From: Notospermus geniculatus
Lineage: Eukaryota > Nemertea > Pilidiophora > Heteronemertea > Lineidae
NCBI GenBank assembly: GCA_002633025.1
Contig: NMRB01000996.1
Location: 177,794-241,793 of the forward strand
Length of the DNA stretch: 64,000 bases
Direction of reading: 5' to 3'
Position 1 is the first letter of the stretch, and every line of letters begins with the position of its first letter. The notes beneath the pieces were generated by a model that made no database searches, had not been told where the DNA came from, and worked only from the letters and a program-made list of their open reading frames with translations. A program made the position numbers and the translations under genes. This document shows, piece after piece, positions 1 through 11,564 of this stretch.

Positions 1-1015
1 ATTCAATCGCTTTTCCGACTCGGAAGGGGCGAACTACATTAATTTGCTGGTGTTATTCTCCATCCAGAACTGTCAATCAGACGGCTTATGTTAACAATTG
101 ACGTCCAATTTACGTTGATATTGGCCGTGTGACGACAGAACTGAGTGGAGTGGAAAACGCGCATCAATTTTGGAGGAATCTTTCTTCCTGGTGTTGTTTA
201 TCACGCAGTATAAAACCCTCTCCTCTCGTCGACGTTCACTCTCCTTTCCACTGCCCTGCACCAGCATCATTTGCCGTCTTTTCCACCAGTTTCATGAAAT
301 ACTCGGCAAACGCCTTCGGGATCAGCTCCGGTCTTTTTCTTGCCGAAATGAGCGTCGATCGTGCCATTGCTGTCACGTTTCCGATGAAAGCTGCGTCACT
401 CTGCACCTCCTCGAGAGCAATAAAGATCACAGCAGTCACATTTACCCTTACCATGATATGTAACCTGCAAGCCTTCTTCATATACGAAGCCCCAGACCCC
501 CCGAACGGACTCCTCATACCGAGCGTCCCGGACCAACCATGGCTGGAGATGCTGATCAACCTGTATCTCCTCATATTTGGTACCATAGTTCCCTTTTCTG
601 TCGTCATTGTGTGTAATACGGTCATCATCTACAGCATTCGTCGCGCCGCCTCGGAGAGAAAAAAGATGGAGTTACATTCAGAGAGAAAAACTAAAGATGC
701 AAACCTCACGGCTGTGTTGTTGCTGACGTCATTAGCCTACCTCATTTGCTCACTTCCGTTACGTTTCTTTGAAGCACTCGTCCATTATACGATCTGAGCG
801 ACCCCTACTGGGCAGCCCGGTATTCGTTAGAGTTCTGGATTTGCGCCGAAATATGGCATCTAAATTTTGCGATAAATTTCTTCGTTTATTTCCTCGGGGG
901 AGGGAGAAAATTTCGCCAGGATGCAAGGAGTGTTTTGATTGGTTGTTGCTTTAGAAAGCGGGCAGCTAATTCGTCCATTGTATCGGGCAGACATAGCTCT
1001 CAAACAATAAACTAA
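1..1015 (+). pseudogene. Broken rhodopsin-class GPCR (TM3 to C-terminus)
   Basis: An open frame at 129-797 encodes a class A GPCR core. TM3 lies around AFGISSGLFLAEM and is followed by VDRAIAVTFPMKAAS, the DRY-box region. TM4, TM5 (LLIFGTIVPFSVVIV) and a TM6-like LTSLAYLICSLPLRFF follow. The frame stops at 795-797, just after TM6. TM7 (LNFAINFFVYFLGGGRKFR) and a cytoplasmic tail continue in a different frame from about 783 to a stop at 1013-1015, so one base has been gained or lost near 770-790. No convincing TM1-TM2 is seen in the same frame upstream; part may lie outside the window. The words MKAASLCTSSRA match LKAASLCTIKRA in the GPCR pair at 9.9-13.3 kb, so this is a relative. It is either a pseudogene or a sequence error. 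Confidence 0.75.
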
Positions 1016-2875
1016 TGAAAAGAATAATAACGCTGCCCATTTTTTCCTAACAGATCGATAGACACTGGTCAGTGGGGCTTATTTCCCATAATGCAAGCCT
1101 GATATTGTACAGTCGCGCCGGATTGGCTACTGCACGTCACATGGCATCGAGTGCTAGCTTGAATGGCTAGTTTCAGCCTTAGCAACGTAGGCGACTTCCG
1201 TAGCTTACATGTATCTGGAGTTCTTAGCCCTCGCCCCGCCCTTAGTGCGTCACTGCCCATCGTAGGGGAGCAAGCACTAAGAACTCCTGTACACTTGGGT
1301 ACGTAGAATGCATCGTGTACGTTTTCTTGAATACATAATTGGCTGAATGGGTTCTTTTCTTGCGATAGGCATACGGCACACCCTAGCGCTAAGAGAGGAA
1401 CTCGGTTCGCCATAATCAAAACCAACAACGCCGAGTGTTCTGAACAACAGATGGATCCTAGCAACGATTGAGGGCAGCACACCAAAACCCGCTCCTGTAC
1501 ACATTCTCAACTTAGAGCTTGAAACTTTGCCAGATTTCAATCTCTAATGTCATACAAAAGCGGCCATATTGAAATGGAAGGATATGTGATGCGGCGCGCC
1601 GATTACGCAGACTGGCGGAGTGTTCTTCCGCTAAGAAATAGTTCGCTAATATATAGTACTGAAATGACGAAAATCGCACATTATATGATCATTTTGTGTA
1701 CTTTAGTACTCAATCATGTCAATAGTGTACTGATTCAATGCTGTCCATGCGTTTTACGTGAATTCTATCGAGTAACTATATTTGAGGGATTTCATTACAA
1801 CGTATACGTTAGTGGCGAGAGCTACTTTCCCACTTGCCCGGCATGATCACCAAAATGTGTAAATAACCACATTACTGGCGTGTCACTTACAAGTTTACAT
1901 ACAGCGTATCAAATATATACCAATCTATTGATATTTGAGCGATAAACACGCCTTCGGACAGCCAGGGTTTGCAGGTGTTATATTTGTTCGCGGAGGTGGC
2001 TACTTGTCATGAGTGACGCGGCAGCCTAACAATTCTGGTCGTGATCACGTACAGAATCGCTCCGCGAATGACTGTATGACATCCGAGGGGCTTTCCCGAA
2101 CAATGACGGAAAGACCCGAGGTGTTCCGAATGTCCTGTACAATGGACGCCATTTGTGTGGGAAATTGATCAGGGTCCCCATTGCCAGTCAAGTCTTACAA
2201 ATGCATTTGACAATGGCAACCTGCTGAAGAAAGAAGCGGCGTCCCCTTTGATTCCATTTTTGACGACGATGCTGTGTACATTACATGTATGCATTTCCAA
2301 CATACGATATTATGCACATAATCACTCAAGCTTTTTTGCAAGTGAAATTAATTTATTCCAACCTGGGGGTTGCGCCAGATTATTATCTAGGAAAATCTAT
2401 TTTCTGAGTCGTGGAAGCTACATGTATACAGCGGTACATAGTTACACACACAATCTACTTCTTAAAACACACGGGACACCTTCCGTATGGCGTGTGACGC
2501 CATTTTGAAGAACCCAGTCGTATTTTCAAACTTCATTGGAAGAAACTGTAACGAAGACTTGCAGTGAATAAAAGGACTACGTCGTGAACAGGTAAATCGA
2601 ATTTTGTCGGGGATCTTGATGAAGGACTGATTGCCGTAGGCTTGAAGCATGGGTGGCGGGGGAGAGGGCAGGTCCCTCCCCTGGAAAACTTCTGACAGGC
2701 TACCTCATTTCTCAGGTGTAGTCCTTGTACCTTCTATGCCATTGACAATAAGAGTAGTGGCGGTCATTGTGAAAATGACACGCATCAAGAAAATTTGGCG
2801 ACCGTGCACCTCGCAAACACCACCATCTGAATAGAACTCCAATTTACACCTTTTGTTGCTTCACATTTTCAGGAA
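1016..2875. other. Intergenic DNA without recognised genes
   Basis: Only short, unconvincing open frames occur on either strand. I see no domain, RNA gene or strong inverted repeat. The last bases (an ag dinucleotide just before 2874) serve as the splice acceptor of the coding exon that follows, so at least one untranslated exon of the lectin gene probably lies in this stretch or to its left. Confidence 0.5.
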
Positions 2876-3676
2876 ATGTATACCCATGTCTGGAGGAAGA
2901 GGTCGCTTGGCCCAGTCGGGACGTGTTTCTTGATCTTGCTACTTATTCATGAGACTGGTACGTGTGTACGTGATGAGTAGGCTTTCTTATAATGCCTCTA
3001 ATCGAGTAGATACCACTACCCAATGCTCCCTTACGCCCCAGTGTGGTGCAGTCTTGAAATCGGTTTTACTAATAAAATTTCTGATTCTGTGGCGAAGATT
3101 TCAATCCTTGTGCCAGAGATCTTGCAAAAAATGGCTTTTTCAGCACATGAAGGTCGTCTTGAACTCTCAAATTAGGCTAGGACACCCAATTGTTACATCA
3201 CCTCACCAATGTAGGCCTAAGTCGAAAAAACGTTTTTCGGAAATGGTACCACATGAAATTCACTTGACGTGACTTTACGATTTTTCCAGTCGCCATCACC
3301 AGCATCACCTGTGACGGCCGAGTCTTTCGCATGAAATGCTCAACCGGAAAAATCCAGATAATCAGCTCGAACTTCGGCAGAACGAGCAAGAAACACTGCA
3401 AAGTGGGATTCGGATCGACTGCGAACACCAAATGCCTGGATGGAGGGCGTACGATCGGTTTAGCCCGTAGGTACTGCAATGGTAAGGCCCAATGTGGCGG
3501 CATCACTGTCTCCTCAATCATATACGGGGATCCTTGCCCAGGGACGATCAAATACCTGGAAATCAAGTACAACTGTGTTGGTGGCAAGACTACGACGACA
3601 ACAACAACAACGGCGAAAATGACGACGACGACGAAGAAGAAGAAAATGACTACAACTGCAAAAAAGATCGTAGCAG
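2876..3676 (+). CDS. Secreted SUEL-type lectin, exons 1-2 (lectin unit A)
   Basis: Two exons are supported. 2876-2957 starts at ATG after an untranslated acceptor and encodes a signal peptide with the hydrophobic run GTCFLILLLIHE, ending in a phase 1 donor (gtacgt). 3290-3676 begins phase 1 and encodes one rhamnose-binding/SUEL (Gal_Lectin) domain. It shows the family hallmarks: ITCDG near the start, a C in the first strand, ISSNFGR, paired cysteines, CNGKAQC, and the closing YGDPCPGTIKYLEIKYNC. A Thr/Lys-rich linker follows and ends in a phase 1 donor at 3677. The 3' continuation is unresolved. Without splicing the frame stops at 3964-3966. Spliced, the donor phase fits the second lectin exon at 6235, so this could be an alternative first part of the vWA gene downstream. 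Such lectins bind rhamnose or galactose outside the cell. Confidence 0.8.
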
Positions 3677-3714
3677 GTACGCAGGCTGAACAAGGGAGTA
3701 TAAAGTCAGGTGTA

Positions 3715-3800
3715 CAGCCTTCGCGCGACCCAAGGGAATGCGGAAATACGAAATGTGACAACAGCTTGCGGCTACAATTATTTGGGTCGCGCGAAGGCTG
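3715..3800. repeat. Short fold-back element beside the lectin exon
   Basis: The arms cagccttcgcgcgacccaa (3715-3733) and its reverse complement (3782-3800) surround about 48 bases. The repeat sits just inside the intron after the Thr/Lys-rich linker of lectin unit A. It is probably a tiny MITE. Confidence 0.6.
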
Positions 3801-3966
3801 CGCCGGACTAGAGGCTAGTTGGCCACCGACAATGGTCGGCCACCAGTTGACAGATATTTGCTGTCAGCGACACTCCACTGCAAAACAATATCAATTGGTG
3901 GCCAATCACTGTATCGTGCCAGCTACTCCGTTGTTCACACTATATGACTATGAAATTGATTCGTAG

Positions 3967-5193
3967 TCCTGGATTCCTCATCCTCTTGCAACAGGTCCTC
4001 TGAAACGCGCTCCCCTACTCTCACGTCCGAGGTTGTAACGCGCTATGCAGAGTGGAAATGCCATGGGTTCCCAGGATGTGGATTCCTTAGAATAGACTGG
4101 TTTTTTGTCCGATGTTTCTTGCTTCCACGCTTACCATTGTTTTGTGGCTTTCCGTTACTGCTTTTGGTATGAAGTAGTGTAGGCTACATTGTATTTTCCA
4201 TGTCTGCTATATTAGTTTATCTAAAGGTGTGCCTGCACTTGCTTTGAGTTGCTATGCACGGCTTCTTCAGGGCACACAAACTGGGAATAGAGTAGACTGC
4301 CAGAAGGCGCCGACTTCTCGTGGTAGGCCTACAGGGTGCGCGCGGGGTCGGCCTGCTGAGTATTCCCCACAAATCCTTCGTTCCATAACTCCTACACCGT
4401 CGCGGCGCCGCCACCAACCGCCGCCACCACCCTCCACCGCCGCCAGCGCCATGCATCGACACATTCGTGCCATTAGTCTAGCACATTCCATATCGCCAAT
4501 GGCTGGTGGCTTGCCAACGACGCGTCATTTCACGGTCCATCCAGAAGAGCACCAGTCCCTGTCAAGACGACTCAAAGTCCACCGACCAGTTGGGGGTAAG
4601 ATAATTATCACTTGATGTTGTTTTTCCATCTTTATCTGTTGTTAATTTGCGGTCTTGCCAGGATTTTGGGCCTCTAGCCTCGATATTTCGCGACAAAAAC
4701 CGAAATATTTGCACCAAAATCCATGATCAAGGGGATTATCCACTGTCTGGAAGGATACCTTCCCTCCGGCCGGGGGAAACAAACCTACAAAACAAAATGT
4801 GGTCAGTTTTTTTGTCATGTAACATTTCAAGTCAAGGTGCCATAAAAAATTCATGCATGGCCGAGTAAAATATCATTGCCCTGACCAGTAAACAAGGATG
4901 TTACTCTACCCCAAGGCTGGGGTTTTGTCTTTGGCCTATGATCAAGGATATTTATGCAATCTTTTGGTCAAACAGGAAGAATTAGAAATTCAATGACGGA
5001 ATATGTCCTTAAGAACCTTGCTGTCCCTGAAGATTCATGAGTTCATCGGGATCACCTGAAGGAAGGAGTACCACCAGCACTTAACTAAAGCAAAAGGTAC
5101 TTGTGAAACTTCCAGCTTCCTCGTTCAAAAATTACTTTGCTTCGGGAAAATCATTTCAAATCCATTCTTTTGTACGTGTCATGGAATCTAAAC
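3967..5193. other. Stretch between lectin units, gene content uncertain
   Basis: A GC-rich open frame at 4229-4615 reads Pro/Arg-rich (PSRRRHQPPPPPS) and contains a good donor-like gtaagat near 4596, so part could be an exon of lectin unit A. No domain supports this. The rest shows no gene or strong repeat. Confidence 0.3.
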
Positions 5194-5364
5194 GCGCTGC
5201 TCCACTTGACAGTTTTCTCGCAGAAGTTGGCTCTCTAAGGGGCAACTCAACTGTGAGCAGTTGTTTGTGTCATTGGTCCCAGCGTAAGCCGAACGGACAC
5301 AAATGATGGTGAATTGCCCATTGTGAGCCAAATTCTACGAGAAAACTGTCAAGTGGAGCAGCGC
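5194..5364. repeat. MITE with gctgctccacttgac ends (ttggctct family)
   Basis: Left arm gcgctgctccacttgac with ttttctcg and ttggctct is matched in reverse complement at the right end (gagccaa, cgagaaaac, gtcaagtggagcagcgc). Related copies with the same ttggctctctatgggcaa / ttgcccattgagagccaa core occur near 31.9, 42.6-43.0, 53.0 and 53.5 kb. Confidence 0.75.
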
Positions 5365-5709
5365 CTTTAGGACTATATGTCATGCCTACAGGATAAATTT
5401 GCATTTTGTTTTTCACCGGTGTCATATCGTGGTATTGGTGTACACCCCAACAATCTGCCACTGCACCTCAAGCCTATGATATTCCGATTCCAATACGCCT
5501 CGAGATTTGCCATCTTTAAAAAAACATTTGCCATCGTAATTTTGTTGTTAATCCACATTTGTCATTGCCCGCTATTGGCATGATTAGCGAAGTTGTTCTT
5601 AACAACAAGTAGGTAAAAAACGTCTTTTTTTCCACGTGTCCAACTTTTTTTCTGTAACCGTAAAACGAACGGCACGAATTTCCTCTTGATATTTCAGGGT
5701 AGCGAACAG

Positions 5710-8700
5710 ATGACGAAAATGTGGGGGCCACGGGGGTTGGCCCTGACTGTCTTACTTGCACTCTTGCAGAATGTGGGTAAGTAATCTGCCGTCTTGGTCA
5801 TTGGAATGTTCACTTTGCACTCACAGTCAACACCTCTCGATCGGAATACAAGACGGGCATGTTTTGTTGCCTCAATTGTAGCGAGTTTTCGCAAAGCCCC
5901 CGAAACGCCAACGCGAACATCTATCCTTTTGTTCGGTGCTCTCTTCGTGGCATCGAACAATGGGATTGGCGTTCGCGTTGGCGTTTCGGGGGCTTTGCGA
6001 AAACTCACTATTAAAACAACACGTTATTATTTCGATCGGGAATTATCCCTGACTGGGAATAGAAAAAACAAACAAATTTTCACAAAAAGGTCGACCCGAG
6101 ATGGCTCTAAACCATCTCGGGTCGACCTTTTTGTGAAAATTTGTTTGTTTTTTCTATTCCCAGTCAGGGATAATTCCCGATCGAAATAATAACGTGTTAA
6201 ACGTGGTTTGTACATGTACTCCATTCATTTTCAGCTTCCCAACGCGTGCGAGGCAGAGTGTTCTGCGCGGGCAGCTATGTATACCTTCGTTGTGCGTACC
6301 GTATAAGAATAGTATCATCCAACTACGGGAGGACGCATTCTTACTATTGCCGTTACAGGGGAAGCACCAGGAACACGAATTGCAGAGACGGAGGAAAGTC
6401 CCTACGCCCACTACAAATGTTCTGTAACGGCAAATCCTACTGTCGGCTTCCGCGTCCACTAAGTCACTTGATCTTACGGTTCGCTGATCCTTGCCCTGGT
6501 ACAAGCAAATACCTGTACGTTAGTTATCAATGCATTCCACCGCCTACCCCACCAACCATCGGACCGGCGAAGAAGAAAATCCGTAAGTAGTGTTTTATGA
6601 TGTCATTTTTTGTAGACTCAGTTTAAGTACGGATTTTGCATATAATATGAGTTTTGCTAGCAGCCGTCTTGGTGATGACCTAACTTTTCGGCAAGATGGC
6701 TCCAGGCGAAACACATCATCTATAGAGGTTTAAAAAGCGAATACTAGTTCGGATCATAGGTATACATGTAATATGTACTTTTGGGGGGTTGAGTCATTGT
6801 AACGCATTTTTGGTCATCCAATCGCCATAGCCCTATCGCTTTTATTCTGTTCTTGTAAACGTCTTCATCTTCGTTTCAACTGTTGCCATGCGACTTCTTG
6901 TTGTGAATCCATTTAGATGCAACCTAGAAATATGACCCTTCTTAATATTCTCCTGGTTGTCTCATTTCAGCTTGCAATCCGTTAGCAAAGGCCGACCTGT
7001 ACTTCATGATCGATGCATCTGGTAGTGTATCGAAAAAGAACTTTGTTTACCTCCTCCGATTTGCCAATACCTTGATCAACAGTCTATCCATTGGACGAAA
7101 TGCCATCCGGGTGGGCGTGTATCGCTTTGATCACAGAACCACGCTTATCTTCAATCTAAATCGCCATAATACGAAAGCAGCTCTAAGGAATGCTGTCAGG
7201 AACATCCCATACACTGGGGGCGGGACCTCCACACGAATTGTTCTTGGGCGAATGAGGAACCGGTAAGCTTACGTTGGTTGAGATTCCATTTAGCGTTAGG
7301 ATTCCACAGATCTTCACCAAAATGCTATCAAGAGTGAATACGTCGGCGTCTGGAAACTGGGAGCCAAATACGGCATACTCTCTCGATAGAAAACGTTGGG
7401 AAATATAACCCTTACGAAAATGTGACACGTGTAAATGACATAACCACATGGTAATGGGCGAATTTTACACCAAAATCTGTAAAAAACATAAAAATGGGTA
7501 AATTTCTTCAATTATCACGTGGTGGTGATGTCATTATTTACACGTGTCACATTTTCGTAAGGGAATGTAAGTAGGCCTACAGCAGGAGAGCGGGGCCGGC
7601 CGGGAGTTGAATCCGGATCCTCGGCGTCGATGTTTCCACTGTTCCACTCAGACACCCATTAGACACCCACTGATGATCGAGGCCTACATTTAAAGTACAA
7701 GTAATTATGAATCCTTGGTAGATTAATTTCTTCTGGTCAGTCCGCCATCAAACCAAAATATAATTTCTGCTTGACTAAGATTAGTTAAATATCATCTGTT
7801 TATAGCGGTTTCACTGCGGCGAACGGACACCGCCCAGGCGTTCCAAAGATCGGTATCCTGATCACCGATGGTATTCCATCGAGCGTCCCCAATACGCTCA
7901 GACAGGCCAGACTATGCAAACAAAGCGGCATTGAGCTCTTCACCATCGCGGCGCAAACGCCGAATTACGCCAAGCCTTCAATCAAAGCCATTGCGTCCAA
8001 CCCGAAGAAATCTCACGCTTTCGTGTTGGATAAATTTAAGCAGATGACGGGTAAAGCGCCAGCTATTGCCAAGAAGATTTGTGGGAAGATCAACAAGAAG
8101 ATGCCGACAACGACAACAACAGCAGCGAGTACGTTTATTCATACCCTTCTCTAAACATGTATGTCATTTATTCAAGGCCCGTTTTCTGTCGTGATTGCGT
8201 ACGATCATCCTTGATCATCACTTGACTTTACATGCATGATAGAGCCTACATTTCAACTTCATCATCTACATGTCAAACCATAATGCATGTTCCTTGTCAT
8301 ACATTCTTTCTCCTACCACTTGTATCGCGCTTTTCGTTTTGACGAACTGACTTCCGCTGCGCACGAGCACTCGACACCACTGTCGAGTGCCAAATCATCG
8401 GAACCAATCAGAATACCTGTTACTCACTGAAAGGAGTAGAATGATTGGCTGATGGCAAAGGTCATGGTTAGGGTCAGTCTTAGAGGATACACGTCCGACG
8501 ATTTTGCACTCGACAGCATCTAACAGCACGAGGCAATCAGCGTGCAATTTTCGATAAACGCGACAGAGCCAGCTGTAGTTCCTCCGACGAAATGATGCAA
8601 GCATTGACAGACGTCTCGAAGGGTGAGCCAGTGCATTCCTTTCTTCAAGATGCCAGATCAGTTCAAACTAGGTCAAGTCAAATGACGTCACAGGCGACGT

Positions 8701-9147
8701 CGTGCCGGCGCATACGTCGTGTTTTGATTCGCTCGTCAGGTCAAAACGGGATTATGACGTCTGGTGGGAAAATGACCTAATTACGAAGTTTGATCTCAGT
8801 ATCTATATTGTCGATTTCTGAGAAGCTGATGACTCCTCACATAGTAAATAGCAACGAGGCCCTTGTTCCATTTGCATCCCCCCCCGTGCACCATACAGCT
8901 GCTGATCCAGAGAGCATGTACATCTACATGTACGTGCACTCCCAGTAGACTATCAAACACAATATCCTGACAAATCAAAGGTTTTATGTCAATGTCTTTC
9001 TTCTTTTCTTCAGGTATTAACCATTCTTCTGCCGGAAAACTTCAGCAAACGAGACAAGGAATAGAGAACGAACGGGAATCTCTTCAGAGACATTCAGATG
9101 TTGCCCTCTTTCGAACCCAGAGGTTTGACCGCACAACTCATCGTTAA
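5710..9147 (+). CDS. Secreted SUEL lectin plus von Willebrand A domain protein (lectin unit B)
   Basis: Five exons join in frame to about 387 residues: 5710-5776, 6235-6582, 6971-7262, 7806-8128 and 9014-9147. Exon 1 follows an acceptor and encodes a signal peptide (GLALTVLLALLQ). Exon 2 is one SUEL domain (RGRVFCAGSY..., SSNYGR, CRDGGK, CNGKSYC, ADPCPGTSKYLYVSYQC) with a Pro-rich tail. Exons 3-4 form a vWA domain with a full metal-dependent adhesion site: DASGS in DLYFMIDASGS, the Thr in GGGTSTR, and the Asp in ILITDG. A Thr run (PTTTTTAAS) and a short basic tail end it. Exon phases are 1,1,2,1 and agree at each junction. It is predicted to be extracellular, binding carbohydrate through SUEL and protein or matrix ligand through vWA. 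The last exon is supported only by phase and splice sites. Confidence 0.82.
5883..6007. repeat. Fold-back MITE, gagttttcgcaaagccccc family (copy 1)
   Basis: A palindrome of about 125 bp in intron 1 of the lectin/vWA gene. The arms start gagttttcgcaaagccccc and extend about 35 bp (cgaaacgccaacgcgaac). The short centre reads atctatccttttgttcggtgctctc. Two tandem copies occur at 11565-11829 and a relic at 27.26-27.35 kb. Confidence 0.85.
6019..6198. repeat. Near-perfect 180-bp palindrome
   Basis: Arms of about 87 bases (starting aacacgttattatttcgatc) are exact reverse complements across a loop of about 7 bases (ctctaaa, near 6105-6111). I see no mismatch between the arms. With the neighbouring MITE it fills most of intron 1 of the lectin/vWA gene. 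Confidence 0.9.
7409..7563. repeat. MITE with cccttacgaaaatgtgacac ends
   Basis: Terminal inverted repeats of about 28 bp begin cccttacgaaaatgtgacac at 7409 and end with the reverse complement at 7563. It lies in intron 3 of the lectin/vWA gene, between the two vWA exons. Confidence 0.8.
7590..7672 (-). repeat. tRNA-derived SINE head
   Basis: On the minus strand an A-box-like tgtctgagtggaacagtgg is followed, at tRNA spacing, by a B-box-like ggattcaactccc. A closely similar head lies at 57.35-57.42 kb, also on the minus strand, so this is a family and not a chance match. Confidence 0.5.
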
Positions 9148-9611
9148 TGAAGAAAGGCTCTCGAACAGGTGTGGCCACGTAGGCCTACTCTCTGCAATAT
9201 CAACTGAATGATAATTCTTTCCGCAGTCCATTTTGTGTCCTTTTGGCGAATACGGTCGAAACCTCTCTCAATAATGCATATTTGTGCGACGAGTGACAAC
9301 AAGTTTGGTTAGTAACCGGGTTGCTAGATGTCGCCAAATAGGCACTCGACCATTTAACCCTACCGGCGAGATCTGGAACCAAACTAGTTGATTAAGTACA
9401 TGTCGAAAAACATTACCTTCCTTCAATACACAACGATCCCGAACACTCAGTGAGTTACGTTGTTCGATGCTTTAGGCTGAATTCATGTTGCCCATATTAA
9501 TAAGAAACATCGTCACATTCCAGGTCGCGAACCGATCATTTGGACAGTGCTGCCACCTGTAACGTGGTGATGTCTCTCATGGTACTTTAGAGCTTTACTT
9601 TACTTTACTTT

Positions 9612-9857
9612 AAGCATGGCGCACACGAGCGACTAAACTGGGGGCGACTACCAATGCGACTACTAGGTCGCATGCGATAATTACCTTTGAGGTCGATCAG
9701 TGATGTCATCCGCGACATCACTGATCTCCCAGTGAAGCATTTGTTGCAAACGAGTCAAAAAAACTAAAAAAACTAAAAATATGTTCAGGCGCTCCTGTAG
9801 TCGCAAGGCTAGTCGCCTAGAAAATCGCTCAAAAAATCGCTCGTGTGCGCCATGCTT
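9612..9857. repeat. 246-bp MITE with aagcatggcgcacacgagcga ends
   Basis: Perfect 21-bp terminal inverted repeats lie at 9612-9632 and 9837-9857. Internally there is a second inverted repeat (gatcagtgatgtc, 9695-9707, against 9714-9726) and several gcgacta/agtcgc words in opposite orientations. It is absent from the corresponding place next to the second GPCR copy. Confidence 0.85.
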
Positions 9858-9872
9858 TACCGGGGTAGCTTA

Positions 9873-10940
9873 CTATAATCTGCGCGTTTCGCCTTCGTTG
9901 ACTTTGTGAGAAGAACCTTTCGACGTATTTTTTCCATCTGCACACGTAACTATCTGCACCATTTCTTTCCTAAACTTCCTGCACGCCAGACAATAGAGAT
10001 AAGAGTTGAGTGTATAGTTCATATTTTGTATGATGACCGCCAGATTCGAACTAAATCTTTGGAGAACTAATACCTCGGCTGTTCGCTGGCCTCGCCAGTT
10101 TTGCCAAAATAAAATATGAACTCGAGTCGGGATGTTAAAAGCAATGAACGCACTTGTGACAATAACAATTGATTTCGTAATAGATTTTTCAGTTGTTGTT
10201 CTGTTGCTCTGCGAAATATGCGACAAATTTTTGTTGCTTTTACGGACTGCTATGTATATACCGATGTTAAAAGTTAAAAGAGATACCATTGGAATGTAAA
10301 ATAAAAACAAGTCATTCAATATTACATTGATAGCCACAAATTCTTCTGAGAAGTTATACGGACAGTAACGAGCCTTATACTTGCTTTGTTCCGTGCGCAG
10401 CAGGGAAATTCCTCCCCTAACTATTCCAAAGGATAAAACCACCAATGTTGAAATTCGGGCTCGCTTTATGGTGCATAGAGAGGCAGCTTTTAGGGGCCAA
10501 GTCAGAGCAATGAACCGGTCACAGGCCATGAAGACTAAGATCCATTTTGAAAGGATGTTCGAGGCGTCAATGCACGAAGCGTAAAACAAACAAAATGGCT
10601 GCTTTACCCGTCCTGTGAGGAAATATTTCGGTGCCACTATGATCAGATATCTTAAAAACATGAGACCGAATATATAGAGACTGTCAAACACCGCTGTACA
10701 TCTCATGTAGAAACAAGACGTATTTTTGGAGTATTTCTTCTGATTCATAAGGATATAACTGAAGACATTACCGATGATACCAATGATTGCTAGGACAGGT
10801 GGAATAGGGATCGTCAGGATAAAAGATGCTATTTCCAAAATCTTTGCTACTGATGAAGAACTCTGATCTCCATAGACGTCGCTTACGTCAGTAACGAACG
10901 TATCGTCAGTGGGTGGACGTGTACCCTCCGGATGGGCCAT
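9873..10940 (-). CDS. Rhodopsin-class peptide-type GPCR, single exon (copy 1)
   Basis: An uninterrupted 355-codon frame with the whole 7TM layout. The N-terminus is short and acidic. TM1 contains GNVFSYIL. TM3 ends in the DRY variant CDRFIALTWPLK. TM5 is FYIPMVSLLTFNIGIYIAV. TM6 is SIVIVTSAFIAFNIPTR. TM7 has NSYLYCLACRKFRKEM in place of NPxxY. A Ser/Lys-rich tail follows. A Cys in PFCLFYASC just before TM3 and one in ARYCPYNF (loop 2) can form the usual disulfide. The layout resembles invertebrate neuropeptide receptors, but the ligand cannot be named. Start: first ATG, close after a duplicated upstream segment. Its neighbour at 12199-13260 differs by about five residues plus two missing near the N-terminus. 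Confidence 0.9.
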   Translation of the reverse strand: MAHPEGTRPPTDDTFVTDVSDVYGDQSSSSVAKILEIASFILTIPIPPVLAIIGIIGNVFSYILMNQKKYSKNTSCFYMRCTAVFDSLYIFGLMFLRYLIIVAPKYFLTGRVKQPFCLFYASCIDASNILSKWILVFMACDRFIALTWPLKAASLCTIKRARISTLVVLSFGIVRGGISLLRTEQSKYKARYCPYNFSEEFVAINVILNDLFLFYIPMVSLLTFNIGIYIAVRKSNKNLSHISQSNRTTTEKSITKSIVIVTSAFIAFNIPTRVHILFWQNWRGQRTAEVLVLQRFSSNLAVIIQNMNYTLNSYLYCLACRKFRKEMVQIVTCADGKNTSKGSSHKVNEGETRRL

Positions 10941-11564
10941 TTAGAATCCATAAAATCAAAAGTCGTGTGTCAATGTGTCTTCTGTACTCCTTCGGCCAGT
11001 GAAGTCCATACGTCAGCCAAAAGAGTTCAGCGAGCGAGTCGTTAAAGCCAGAGAATACACCGGGGGCACTTTAGAAACAGTCAACGACCCTCAGCCATTG
11101 ATACGTGGCTGTCTTTGGAATCCAGGGGCGCTTAACGACACAAATTTAACGAAAATAAAATGAAGCTAACCATAGCGTGAAGCCATCGGATATTTGTGTC
11201 CTTGTACACAACATCAATTGGAGGATATTCAATATACATGTTATACTAGTATCAATGTGACGTGTTTGTACTCCAGCTAAAAATTACTCACACCAAAAAT
11301 AGGTCTGATATATTTATGCAGAATGCCGCAAGGTGCGCATTCGACCGGTGTTACATCTGCCAGTGTTTCTGTGGGTGAGTGTTTCCCCCTTATTGTTTGG
11401 GAAACGCTGGCAGATAGATCGACACGTTTCTCCCTGTGTGCCCTATTCTCAAGTCGCTGCTTATTCCGTCAGACAATAGGAAGGGAACTCAGAGATGGGG
11501 AACATTGGCAGATGTTACATCGGCAAAATGTTTGTGAATTCGATACGGGTAGATCCGATGGTAT

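Noticed and set aside
2949-3272. Open frame overlapping the first lectin intron
   Set aside because: It reads through a good phase 1 donor at 2958; the splice model from 2957 to 3290 gives a proper signal peptide and SUEL domain.
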